From the NCBI GenBank assembly GCA_963697675.1, contig CAVOOW010000006.1:1364001-1428000 (forward strand): a DNA stretch of 64,000 nt, in the 5' to 3' direction. The DNA comes from CAVOOW01 sp963697675. Lineage in GTDB: Bacteria; Actinomycetota; Actinomycetes; JACCUZ01. Made by a program: the position numbers and the translations under genes. Below the pieces are notes generated by a model. It worked only from the letters and a program-made list of their open reading frames with translations. It was not told where the DNA came from and made no database searches. The first letter of the stretch is position 1. Each line of letters opens with the position of its first letter. Shown piece by piece: positions 48,021 through 56,580 of the stretch.

Positions 48021-49245
48021 GCAAGATGCGTCTGTTCGCGGTGATCGCGGCAGCAGCGCTCGCCCTGACGTCCTGCGGGGGCAGCTCGGGGTCGTCGACG
48101 AAGGAGTCCGACGGTGACGGTGGCGGGAACACGGCGGCAGCGAGTGGGTTCACGCCGCCGAAGCTGACCGCCCTCGAGAAGCTCGGCACGCCCGAGGGCG
48201 AGCTGAACATCGTTGCCTGGGCCGGGCTACGCCGAGGACGGCTCGACCGATCCGAAGGTGGACTGGGTCACGCCGTTCGAGAAGGCGACCGGGTGCCAGG
48301 TGAATGTGAAGAACGGCCTCACGTCTGACGACATGGTCAGCCTGATGAAGACCGGTCAGTACGACGTCGTGTCGGCGTCGGGCGACGCCTCGCTGCGGAT
48401 GATCGCCTCCGGCGACGTCGAGCCCGTCAACACCGACCTCGTGCCCAACTACGCCGACGTGTTCGACGCGCTGAAGATGAAGCCGTGGAACTCCGTCAAC
48501 GGCGTCGCCTACGGCATCCCACACGGGCGCGGCGCGAACCTGCTGATGTACCGCACCGACAAGGTCTCGCCGCCACCGACCTCGTGGGACGTGGTGTTCG
48601 ACAAGGCGACCCCGTACAAGGGGGCTGTCACGGCGTACGACTCGCCGATCTACATCGCGGACGCCGCGGTCTACCTGATGGCGACCCAAGCCCGACCTGA
48701 AGATCAAGAACCCCTACGCGCTCGACGACAAGCAGTTCGCGGCCGCGATCGACCTGCTCAAGAAGCAGAACGCCAACATCGGCGAGTACTGGAGCGACTA
48801 CACCAAGGAGGTCACGGCCTTCAAGAACGGTGACTCCGTGGTCGGCACGACGTGGCAGATCATCGCCAACCTGGCCCAGGGCGAGAAGGCCCCGGTCGAG
48901 GCGCTGCTCCCCAAGGAGGGCGCAACCGGCTGGTCCGACACCTGGATGGTGGCGACCAAGAGCAAGCACAAGACGTGCGCCTACAAGTGGATGGACTGGA
49001 TCATCAGCCCGAAGGTCAACGCCGAGGTTGCCGAGTAGTTCGGTGAGGCGCCGTCGAACCGGAAGTCCTGCGCGGAGACGGCGGACAAGAACTTCTGCGC
49101 GACGTTCCACGCCGACGACGAGGCCTACTTCGACCAGGTGTGGTACTGGACCACGCCGATCACCCAGTGCCTGGACGGCCGCACCAAGGTCACCTGCAAG
49201 GACTATGGAGACTGGACGACCGCGTGGCAGGAGATCAAGGGCTGA
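48017..49245 (+). pseudogene. Extracellular solute-binding lipoprotein (PotD-like), two frameshifts and an internal stop as read
   Basis: ATG 48017 follows GGAGGAAGCG. A signal peptide with lipobox LTSCGG (Cys20) leads into a Ser/Gly linker. The binding protein continues in a second frame after an extra G at 48224-48226 (WAGYAEDGSTDPKVDWVTPF) and a third after an extra C at 48685-48687 (TKPDLKIKNPYAL). In that frame TAG at 49036-49038 interrupts VAEYFGEAP at the Tyr position, a single-base change from TAC; the sequence then stays open to a stop at 49245. The protein would be about 408 residues, in the PotD/spermidine family. Confidence 0.8.
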
Positions 49246-49250
49246 CCACG

Positions 49251-50141
49251 GTGCCGGGTGCCCGCCCGCGCTCGTTCGCGCGGCGCGTGTCGGGCACCCT
49301 GCACCGTCACCCACGGCTGCGGCTCGCGGGTCTGCTCGCGGTTCCGACCGTCTGGCTCGTCGGCTGCCTACCTCGGCGCCCTGGGCGATCCTGCTGCTGT
49401 CGTCGTTCTGGACGACGGACGACGTTCACCGGTCAGGTCGTGAAGACCTGGACGACTGAGAACTTCCACGCCCTGCTGACCACCGACGTCTATCGCACGG
49501 TGGCGGTGCGCACCATCGGCGTTGCCGCTGCGGTGACGGTCATCTGCGTCGTCGTGGCGATGCCGACGGCCTTCTTCATGGCGAAGGTCGCGTCCCCCAG
49601 AGCGCAACGCTGGCTTGTCGTGGCGGTCCTCACGCCGCTCTGGGCGAGCTATCTCGTCAAGGCGTACGCCTGGCGCGGCATGTTCTCCGAGGACGGCGTC
49701 CTCAACTGGATCCTCGCGCCGCTCGGGTTGCACGGCCCCGGCTTCGGCCTGACCGCCACCATCATCGTGCTTGCGTATCTGTGGCTCCCGTTCATGATCC
49801 TGCCGATCTACGCCGGCCTCGAACGGCTGCCCGACTCCTTGCTGGAGGCCTCCGGCGACCTCGGTGCATCGGCGTGGCGGACGGTGCGCTCCGTCGTCCT
49901 TCCCCTCATCTTTCCCTCGATCGTGGCCGGCTCGATCTTCACGTTCTCGCTGAGCCTCGGCGACTACATCGCTGTGCAGATCGTCGGCGGGAAGAACCAG
50001 CTGCTCGGCAACCTGATCCAGACCAACGTCGGCGCGGCGAACAACCTGCCGCTGGCGGCTGCGATCGCCACAGTCCCTGTCGCGGTGATGGTGCTCTACC
50101 TGTTGGCCGTGCGGCGCACCGGCGCCCTGGACAACTTGTGA
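49251..50141 (+). pseudogene. Polyamine-type ABC permease (PotB-like), three compensating insertions as read
   Basis: GTG 49251 starts PGARPRSFARRVSGTL and the first membrane helix LAGLLAVPTVWLV. Between about 49362 and 49424 the sequence slips through all three frames and returns to the first: extra bases near 49367, 49384 and 49424 would restore AYLGALAILLLSSFWTTDDFTGQ. As read, the frame remains open but about 20 residues are garbled. The rest is normal: several helices and the EAA loop LEASGDLGASAWRTVRSVVLPLIFPS. It pairs with the next gene to form the transport channel. Confidence 0.8.
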
Positions 50142-50151
50142 GCGGGACACC

Positions 50152-50964
50152 GTGACGCTGTCACGGCGGGCGCGACTCGCGCTCGCTGCCTTCATGACGC
50201 TGGGCCTCGCCGTCATCTACCTGCCGCTGTTCGTGGTGATCATCTCGTCGTTCAACATCGACCGCACGTTCAGCTGGCCGCCCAACGGCTTCACGCTCGA
50301 CTGGTGGAACCGCGCCTGGCACAACGCCGGCGCCCGAGCGGCGCTCGGCACCTCGGTGCGGGCCGGGCTGGGAGCCACCGTGGTCGCGCTCGTCCTCGGC
50401 ACCCTGATCGCGTTCGCCGTCGCCCGCTATCACTTCTTCGGTCGCAGCACGGTGTCGATCCTCGTCGTGCTGCCGATCGCGCTGCCCGGCATCATCACCG
50501 GCATCGCGCTGTCCAACGCGATCACGACGACGCTCGCGCCGATCGGCATCAACTTCGGGCTGTTCACCGTGATCGTGGGTCACTCGACGTTCTGCATCGT
50601 CGTGGTCTACAACAACGTGCTCGCCCGACTGCGGCGCACGGGGTCGTCGTTGGAGGAGGCCTCGATGGACCTCGGCGCGGGTGTCTGGCAGACCTTCCGC
50701 CACGTCACCTTCCCGTCTGTGCGGACCGCCCTGCTCGCGGGCGCGCTGCTCGCTTTCGCCCTGTCCTTCGACGAGATCATCGTGACGACGTTCACGGCCG
50801 GCGCGAGTGTCCAGACGCTGCCGATCTGGATCTTCAGCAACCTGGCCCGTCCCAACCAGGCGCCGGTGGTCAACGTGGTCGCGGCGCTGCTGATCGTGCT
50901 GTCCGTGCTGCCCGTCTGGTTGGCGCAGCGGCTGTCCGCGGACAACTCCGGCGGTCGCCTCTAG
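50152..50964 (+). CDS. Polyamine-type ABC permease (PotC-like)
   Basis: A 270-residue inner-membrane permease with about six helices, from LALAAFMTLGLAVIYLPLFVVI. The EAA-type coupling loop is SLEEASMDLGAGVWQTFRHVTFPSVRTALL, followed by FALSFDEIIVTTF, typical of PotC/YdcV proteins. GTG at 50152, 10 bp after the partner permease stop. Last gene of the importer operon; frame intact. Confidence 0.92.
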   Translation: MTLSRRARLALAAFMTLGLAVIYLPLFVVIISSFNIDRTFSWPPNGFTLDWWNRAWHNAGARAALGTSVRAGLGATVVALVLGTLIAFAVARYHFFGRSTVSILVVLPIALPGIITGIALSNAITTTLAPIGINFGLFTVIVGHSTFCIVVVYNNVLARLRRTGSSLEEASMDLGAGVWQTFRHVTFPSVRTALLAGALLAFALSFDEIIVTTFTAGASVQTLPIWIFSNLARPNQAPVVNVVAALLIVLSVLPVWLAQRLSADNSGGRL

Positions 50965-51095
50965 CAGGGCTGCGCCGTCGCAGCGAGCGAGCACGCGGTC
51001 GCATCCAGTCAGCGGTAGGTCGCGGCTGAGTCACAGTCGTCGCATCCGGCCGGGCGCGCGGTGGCGGATGTTCGATGGTCCGGGTAGAGAGGATG

Positions 51096-51129
51096 GGTAA
51101 GGCTGCCCTTACCTGGGTAGGGCAGCCTT
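51096..51129. promoter_or_regulatory. Nested palindromes upstream of the secreted beta-propeller gene
   Basis: GGTAAGGCTGCCCTTACC (51096-51113) is an 18-bp dyad with a perfect 7-bp arm on each side of CTGC. It overlaps a second inverted repeat, AAGGCTGCCC (51099-51108) and GGGCAGCCTT (51120-51129), so two alternative folds compete. They lie 28-61 bp before the ATG at 51157. A repressor site or a leader hairpin is possible. The dyad loosely recalls DtxR/IdeR boxes but its spacing differs, so no regulator is named. Confidence 0.5.
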
Positions 51130-51156
51130 CGAGCCCCCGATCCGAAAGGGAACCCC

Positions 51157-52155
51157 ATGCATCCCTCCCGCATCTCGCTGGCCGCCGCCGGGGCGACAAT
51201 CGCCCTCGTCGGCACAACCCTGGTCACGGCCACACCGGCCCCGGCAGCGCCGCACTCTCAGGCGGCGCAGCACCTGCCCCGTACGTACACATTGAAGCCC
51301 GTCGGGCCGGCCGCCGACGACATCTTCCCCGAGGGCATCACCGTGCACGGCAAGCGGTTCTTCGTCGGCAGCACCACGGACGGGACGATCTACCGCGGCA
51401 ACGTGGCCCGGAAGAAGGCAAAGCCGTTCCTGCTCGGCGGCAGCGACAACCGCACGTCGGTCACCGGCATGAAGGTGAGCCACGGCCGACTGTTCATCGC
51501 CGGCGCCGCCACCGGCCGGGTGTTCGCCTACGACCTGCGCAGCCGCAAGCTCGTCGGCTCGTGGCTGGTCGCGCAGACGGGGGAGCCGACCTTCCTCAAC
51601 GACATCTCCGTCGGCGCCCACGGCGCGATCTACGTGACCGACTCGCTGCGTCCGGTGCTCTACCGCATCCCGGTCCGCAAGCAGACGACCGACGGCGTCA
51701 AGACGCTGCGGATCTTCAAGGACTTCACGGGTACGCCGCTGCAGTACACAACCGGGTTCAACGTGAACGGCATCGTGACCTCGGCCAACGGCAAGTTCCT
51801 GGTGCTCGCGCAGTCCAACACCTCGACACTGTTCCGGCTGCGGATCTCCAACCGCGCGGTCACCCCGGTGAACCTGCACGGTCAGCTGGTCTCCGGCGAC
51901 GGTCTCGTGCTCAGGAACCGCACGCTGTACGCCGTCGAGCGGCAGGGCGACGTGGGCTACATCGTCAAGATCCACCTGGCGAAGAAGCTGCGCGCGGGCA
52001 CCGTCCTGAGTCGCACCACCCACCCGAGCTTCAACGACCCGACCACGGCGGCGCCGTTCCGCAAGCGGCTGCTGGTGGTCAACAGCCAGTTCGGCGAGCG
52101 CTCGGCCGGAGTGGAGCCCGGTCCGTTCACGGTGTCCAACGTCCGCGCGCCGTAA
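51157..52155 (+). CDS. Secreted SMP-30/gluconolactonase-like beta-propeller protein
   Basis: A 332-residue protein with a signal peptide (ATIALVGTTLVTATPAPAAP; cleavage near residue 31). The rest has propeller-like repeats: FPEGITVHGKRFFVGSTTDG, TGMKVSHGRLFIAGAATG, LNDISVGAHGAIYVTDS and NVNGIVTSANGKFLVL, as in SMP-30/NHL-type proteins. Metal-binding Glu and Asn in PEGI and LNDI fit the family. ATG at 51157 has AAAGGGA upstream. The paired dyads at 51096-51129 may regulate it. Substrate unknown. Confidence 0.8.
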   Translation: MHPSRISLAAAGATIALVGTTLVTATPAPAAPHSQAAQHLPRTYTLKPVGPAADDIFPEGITVHGKRFFVGSTTDGTIYRGNVARKKAKPFLLGGSDNRTSVTGMKVSHGRLFIAGAATGRVFAYDLRSRKLVGSWLVAQTGEPTFLNDISVGAHGAIYVTDSLRPVLYRIPVRKQTTDGVKTLRIFKDFTGTPLQYTTGFNVNGIVTSANGKFLVLAQSNTSTLFRLRISNRAVTPVNLHGQLVSGDGLVLRNRTLYAVERQGDVGYIVKIHLAKKLRAGTVLSRTTHPSFNDPTTAAPFRKRLLVVNSQFGERSAGVEPGPFTVSNVRAP

Positions 52156-52177
52156 CGGCGGTCGTTAGGCTCGTGCG

Positions 52178-52408
52178 GTGAGCCGCGACGAACCAGCCCG
52201 GACCAGGCGCCCGCGCTATCTGCCGTTCCTGGGCACCGGGCTGGTCGTCGGGCTCATCGCCACTGTCATCCTCGCCCTGACCAGCGCAGACGGCGCCGGG
52301 TCGACGCGCCGGCTGATGCTCTATCTCGGCATCCTGCTGGGCGGCCTCGGCGCGCTGGCTGGTGGTGCGCTCGCCGTCTGGCTGGAGCGCGACGATCGCG
52401 ATCAGTGA
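52178..52408 (+). CDS. Small two-helix membrane protein
   Basis: A 76-residue protein with a basic N-terminus (SRDEPARTRRPRYLPF), two membrane helices (about 20-38 and 47-66) and a charged C-terminus (LERDDRDQ). GTG start at 52178. It sits 64 bp before purF on the same strand. I do not recognise the family; small proteins of this form occur before purF in actinobacteria, but no function is known. Confidence 0.72.
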   Translation: MSRDEPARTRRPRYLPFLGTGLVVGLIATVILALTSADGAGSTRRLMLYLGILLGGLGALAGGALAVWLERDDRDQ

Positions 52409-52472
52409 CACGGTGAATTCTCCGCGCGAGGCGGTGGGCGGCGCGTCGCCGTACGCCCCGTAGACTGACGGC

Positions 52473-54029
52473 GTGCCTCGTGGTGACGGACGGCTGAGCC
52501 TCGACCTCCTACCCGACGAAAAAGGACCACGGGACGCCTGCGGCGTCTTCGGCGTCTGGTCCGGCGGTGGCGCCGAGGGCGAAGAGGTGGCCAAGCTCAC
52601 CTACTTCGGCCTCTATGCGCTCCAGCACCGCGGCCAGGAGTCGGCCGGCATCGCGGTCAGCAACGGCTCGCAGATCCTGGTCTACAAGGACATGGGGCTG
52701 GTCGCCCAGGTCTTCGACGAGGGCCATCTCAACGCGCTGCGTGGGCACCTCGCGATCGGCCACACCCGATATTCGACGACCGGTGCAAGCGTTTGGGAGA
52801 ACGCCCAGCCGACGTTCCGCTCGACGGCCAACGGCTCGATCGCCCTGGGGCACAACGGGAACCTGACCAACATGCGCGACCTGCTGACGCTGGTCGAGAA
52901 GCGCGAGGCCGAGAGCGGCATGTTGCCCTACGACGAGGGGCAACCCCGGCGTCGGCACGACAAGATCTTCTCCACGACGGACTCCGAGGTCATCTCCGCG
53001 TTGCTGGCGTCCTATCCCGACCGGTCGCTGGAGTCCGCGGCGCTCGAGGTGCTGCCCCAGCTGCGCGGCGCGTTCGCGCTGGTGTGGATGGACGAGGGCA
53101 CGCTCTACGCTGCCCGCGACGCGCAGGGCGTGCGCCCGCTGGTGCTCGGCCGCCTCGAGCGCGGCTGGGTGGTCGCGAGCGAGACTGCGGCGCTGGACAT
53201 CGTCGGCGCGAGCGTGGTGCGCGAGATCGAGCCCGGCGAGCTGATCGCGATCGACGAGCACGGCTTGCGCACGCAGCAGTTCGCCGAGCCTGAGCCCAAG
53301 GGCTGCCTGTTCGAATACGTCTACCTGGCCCGGCCCGACACCAAGATCGCCGGCCGCTCGGTGCACGCGGCGCGGGTCGAGGTGGGTCGCCGGCTCGCGC
53401 TCGAGGCGCCTGTCGAGGCCGACCTCGTCATCCCGGTGCCCGAGTCGGGGACGCCGGCCGCGGTCGGCTACTCGCAGGGCAGCGGCATCCCCTACGGGCT
53501 CGGCCTGGTCAAGAACTCCTACGTCGGCCGCACCTTCATCCAGCCGTCCCAGACGATCCGTCAGCTCGGCATCCGGCTCAAGCTCAACCCGCTGAAGGAC
53601 GTCATCGCCGGCAAGCGGCTGGTCGTCGTCGACGACTCGATCGTGCGCGGCAACACCCAGCGGGCGCTGGTGCGGATGCTGCGCGAGGCGGGGGCCCTCG
53701 AGGTGCACGTGCGCATCTCCTCGCCGCCGGTCAAGTGGCCGTGCTTCTACGGCATCGACTTCGCGACGCCGGCCGAGCTCGTCGCCAACGGCCTGACGAT
53801 CGACGAGATCCGGGCCTCGATCGACGCCGACTCGCTGGCCTACATCTCGCTCGAGGCGCTGGTCGAGGCCACCGAGCAGCCGATGGACAACCTGTGCCGG
53901 GCCTGCTTCGACGGTGTCTACCCCATCGAGCTGCCCGAGCCCGAACTGCTCGGCAAGCACCTGCTCGAGGTCGAGCCGGCCTCGCTGATCACCGGCGGCG
54001 GCGCGGCCGACGCCCTGACCCGCCCCTGA
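52473..54029 (+). CDS. purF: Amidophosphoribosyltransferase
   Basis: First step of purine synthesis: PRPP plus glutamine to phosphoribosylamine. The 518-residue protein has a short propeptide, then DACGVFGVW with Cys23 as the N-terminal nucleophile after cleavage. GIYALQHRGQESAGIA-like and TRYSTTG are the glutaminase motifs; LVVVDDSIVRGNTQ is the PRPP site. Cysteines in CLFEYVYLARPD and CRACFDG fit an iron-sulfur enzyme of the Bacillus type. GTG at 52473. Feedback by AMP/GMP is known for the family. A palindrome follows 9 bp after the stop. Confidence 0.98.
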   Translation: MPRGDGRLSLDLLPDEKGPRDACGVFGVWSGGGAEGEEVAKLTYFGLYALQHRGQESAGIAVSNGSQILVYKDMGLVAQVFDEGHLNALRGHLAIGHTRYSTTGASVWENAQPTFRSTANGSIALGHNGNLTNMRDLLTLVEKREAESGMLPYDEGQPRRRHDKIFSTTDSEVISALLASYPDRSLESAALEVLPQLRGAFALVWMDEGTLYAARDAQGVRPLVLGRLERGWVVASETAALDIVGASVVREIEPGELIAIDEHGLRTQQFAEPEPKGCLFEYVYLARPDTKIAGRSVHAARVEVGRRLALEAPVEADLVIPVPESGTPAAVGYSQGSGIPYGLGLVKNSYVGRTFIQPSQTIRQLGIRLKLNPLKDVIAGKRLVVVDDSIVRGNTQRALVRMLREAGALEVHVRISSPPVKWPCFYGIDFATPAELVANGLTIDEIRASIDADSLAYISLEALVEATEQPMDNLCRACFDGVYPIELPEPELLGKHLLEVEPASLITGGGAADALTRP

Positions 54030-54038
54030 CCCGACATT

Positions 54039-54093
54039 TTGTGGACTCCGACACACCAGTTGTACGGCGTGTCTGGTGCGCGAGAGTCCACAA
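54039..54093. repeat. Palindromic element, TTGTGGACTC family
   Basis: Arms TTGTGGACTC (54039-54048) and GAGTCCACAA (54084-54093) enclose CGACACACCAGT ... GTGTCTGGTGCGCGA. The interior is the reverse complement of that in the 57646 copy, so the two copies face opposite ways. It separates the convergent purF and DUF427 genes and is a plausible bidirectional terminator. Confidence 0.88.
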
Positions 54094-54135
54094 CTGATCA
54101 GGCGCGACCTTGTCGGGGTTCCTGACCGGTGAGGG

Positions 54136-54915
54136 TCAGGCCGGCGCGGTGCCGTCCACGGTGCGCGACGGCGGTTTCGACCAGGGGGTCATCGGCCGGT
54201 CTTGCGCGACCCCGTCGACGACCAGGTCCACCCGTTCGTTGAAGAAGCAGAACAGGTCCTTGATCTTCGGGTTCTCCGGGATCGGGTCGGGATAGCTCCA
54301 CACCAGATCGGGCTCGAACGTGTCGCCGACCCGGACGGACCAATAGCGAGCGGTGCCCTTGTAGGGGCAGATGGTCACGAGGTCGCTCTGCTCGAACAGC
54401 TCGGTGCGGACATCCTCGGCCGGCAGGTAGAACCGGGTCGGCAGGTTCGTCTCGAACAACAGCAGCGGACGGACCGTGCTGGCCACCCGCTCGCCGGCCA
54501 CGAAGACCTCGACGCGGCGTGAGCTGCGCAGCGTGTCCACGCGATGGTGCGGGTCGCGGGCGTGCACGACCACCCGTTCGTCCTCCTCGAACCACTCCAG
54601 TCGTTCCCACGAGAACGTGATGTGGCCGGCCAGCACCGCCAGGTCACCCGTCGGATCAGGGTGCTCCCAGGCGGCGACGTCCGCCCGGGCGCGACCATCG
54701 GTGACAGCCCACCTGCGGCGGCCGTCCAGGGCGGGTTTGTCGTCGACGAGCGCGTCAGGCCGCACATCCGCCAGCGGGACGTAGTAGGTCGGGAGCCGGC
54801 CCGGGCCGTATTCGACGAGGAGCAGGGCCCGGGTGGTGTCCGCCACCACGGTGCCCCGCAGACGCACCCGGATCCGGCGCTGCGTCGACTCAACAGAGGT
54901 CGGTGGTGCCTGCAT
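54136..54915 (-). CDS. Protein with two DUF427 domains
   Basis: A 259-residue protein with two copies of the DUF427 fold: residues ~15-125 (VRGTVVADTTRALLLVEYGPGRLPTYYVP) and ~140-250 (VFVAGERVASTVRPLLLFETNLPTRFYLP, then TICPYKGTARYWSV, the best-conserved motif). The first copy lacks the CPYKG motif. ATG at 54915 has GGGGAGG at good spacing. Function unknown. It converges on purF and is divergent from purM, with 176 bp between. Confidence 0.88.
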   Translation of the reverse strand: MQAPPTSVESTQRRIRVRLRGTVVADTTRALLLVEYGPGRLPTYYVPLADVRPDALVDDKPALDGRRRWAVTDGRARADVAAWEHPDPTGDLAVLAGHITFSWERLEWFEEDERVVVHARDPHHRVDTLRSSRRVEVFVAGERVASTVRPLLLFETNLPTRFYLPAEDVRTELFEQSDLVTICPYKGTARYWSVRVGDTFEPDLVWSYPDPIPENPKIKDLFCFFNERVDLVVDGVAQDRPMTPWSKPPSRTVDGTAPA

Positions 54916-55091
54916 GCGTGCCTCCCCGGGCGGCTTCCGCGATCGCGGACCGTCGAAATCGCGACACCGCAATCCTGGCACCCGTTCGGCGCTCCCGTCG
55001 ACGCCCATGGCGCTCGATAGGCTGACGGGACCGCAACGCTCGAGGCGGCACCGCAACGTTCGACTCGCACGGCGACGGAGGCCAGCGACAC

Positions 55092-56141
55092 ATGGTGAGC
55101 TACGAGTCCGCCGGCGTGAGCATCGAGGCCGGTGACCGTGCGGTCGAGCTGATGAAGGCCTGGGTGGCCAAGGCCTCCCGACCCGAGGTCGTGGGTGGCA
55201 TCGGGGGCTTCGCGGGACTCTTCGACGCCAGCGCACTGACCTCGTACCGCCGGCCGCTTCTCGCCACCTCCACCGACGGTGTCGGCACCAAGGTCGCCGT
55301 CGCAGCGGCGATGGACCGCCACGACACCATCGGCCACGACCTCGTCGGCATGGTTGTCGACGACCTCGTGGTGTGCGGCGCCGAGCCGCTGTTCATGACC
55401 GACTACATCGCCTGCGGGCAGGTGGTGCCCGAGCGGGTCGCGGCCATCGTGAAGGGGATCGCGGAAGGCTGCGTGCTCGCGGGGTGCGCGCTGATCGGCG
55501 GCGAGACCGCGGAGCACCCGGGCCTTCTGGAGCCTGAGGAGTACGACGTCGCGGGTGCGGCCACGGGGGTGGTGGAGGCTGACCTGCTGCTGGGCGCCGA
55601 TCGGGTCCGCGACGGTGATGTCCTGGTTGCGATGGCCGCCTCGGGGCTGCACTCCAACGGCTACTCGTTGGTGCGCCACGTGCTGCTCGAGCGGGCCGGC
55701 TGGGCGCTCGACCGCGACATCGCCGAGCTGGGGCGCAGCCTCGGTGACGAGCTGCTGGAGCCGACGCGCATCTATGCCCGCGACTGCCTGGCGCTCATCG
55801 ACGCGGCGGACGTGCATGCCTTCAGCCACATCACCGGCGGCGGCCTCGCGAACAACCTGGCCCGCGTGCTGCCTCGTCACCTGTCGGCCACCGTGGACCG
55901 GGCGACCTGGTCGCCGCCGCCGATCTTCGGCATCGTCGCCGAGGTCGGCGACGTCGCACGCGACGACCTCGAGGCCACCCTGAACATGGGTGTCGGCATG
56001 GTCGCCGTCGTCGCGGCGTCCGACGCCGACCGAACGGTGACGTTGCTGGCCGATCGCGGGGTGCCCTCGTGGATCGCGGGCGGCGTCCACTCGTCAACGG
56101 ACGACTCAGGTCAGGTCACCCTGATCGGAGCGCATCCTTAG
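55092..56141 (+). CDS. purM: Phosphoribosylformylglycinamidine cyclo-ligase (AIR synthetase)
   Basis: It closes the imidazole ring of AIR using ATP (step 5 of purine synthesis). The 349-residue protein has the typical TSTDGVGTKVAVA, HDLVGMVVDDLVVCGAEPLFMTDYIA, GGETAEHPG and HSNGYSLVR motifs, and the C-terminal NMGVGMV. ATG at 55092. It lies 1 kb after purF with only the opposite-strand DUF427 gene between them. DUF3073 follows on the other strand. Confidence 0.98.
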   Translation: MVSYESAGVSIEAGDRAVELMKAWVAKASRPEVVGGIGGFAGLFDASALTSYRRPLLATSTDGVGTKVAVAAAMDRHDTIGHDLVGMVVDDLVVCGAEPLFMTDYIACGQVVPERVAAIVKGIAEGCVLAGCALIGGETAEHPGLLEPEEYDVAGAATGVVEADLLLGADRVRDGDVLVAMAASGLHSNGYSLVRHVLLERAGWALDRDIAELGRSLGDELLEPTRIYARDCLALIDAADVHAFSHITGGGLANNLARVLPRHLSATVDRATWSPPPIFGIVAEVGDVARDDLEATLNMGVGMVAVVAASDADRTVTLLADRGVPSWIAGGVHSSTDDSGQVTLIGAHP

Positions 56142-56155
56142 AGCTTCGTCACCCG

Positions 56156-56338
56156 CTATCGATCGTTGGCGGCCCAGTCCTCGTCGTCATCGCGCTCGGT
56201 CGGCCGCTGGTCGCGCTCGGCACTCGAACTCCCGCCCGACAGCTCGCGCTGCAAGGCGTCGAGATCTGGGCCCTGCGAGCTGTACTTCAGCTCGCGAGCA
56301 ACCTTGGTCTGCTTGGCCTTCGCCCGGCCGCGCCCCAT
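56156..56338 (-). CDS. DUF3073 domain-containing protein
   Basis: A 60-residue basic-then-acidic protein, MGRGRAKAKQTKVARELKYSS followed by DLDALQRELSG and an acidic end. This is the compact DUF3073 family of actinobacteria, function unknown, often next to purM. ATG at 56338 has GAGGGGG upstream. It converges on purM with 14 bp between stops. Confidence 0.9.
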   Translation of the reverse strand: MGRGRAKAKQTKVARELKYSSQGPDLDALQRELSGGSSSAERDQRPTERDDDEDWAANDR

Positions 56339-56530
56339 GGCTCGACCCCCTCATAGGTAAACGGGGCGACCAGCACTGTGGCGGCCCCGGATCTCTGTCA
56401 TCTCCGTGGGGACAACCGTACCTTGCCGTCCGCTGTTCCGGCAGCCCAGTTCACCCGCGTGCCGCGGATCGGACTCATCCCAGGCGGCCACCGGCCCTGA
56501 TTGCCGCTCTTCAGCCCAATTGAGGCCCCA

Positions 56531-56580
56531 TGATCATGAAAACTCCGGTCGCCTAGAGCCGGTCAGATCCTTCATGATCA
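56531..56580. repeat. Palindromic element, TGATCATGAA family, overlapping a coding 3' end
   Basis: Arms TGATCATGAA (56531-56540) and TTCATGATCA (56571-56580), with a TCGCCTAGAGCCGG-type centre. The dehydrogenase gene reads into it and stops at 56553, so its last nine codons (GDHEGSDRL) come from the repeat. The other copy is at 35682-35733. Confidence 0.85.

Noticed and set aside
51096..51113. DtxR/IdeR iron box
   Set aside because: The dyad arms and centre spacing do not match the 19-bp iron-box pattern; the downstream gene has no iron link.
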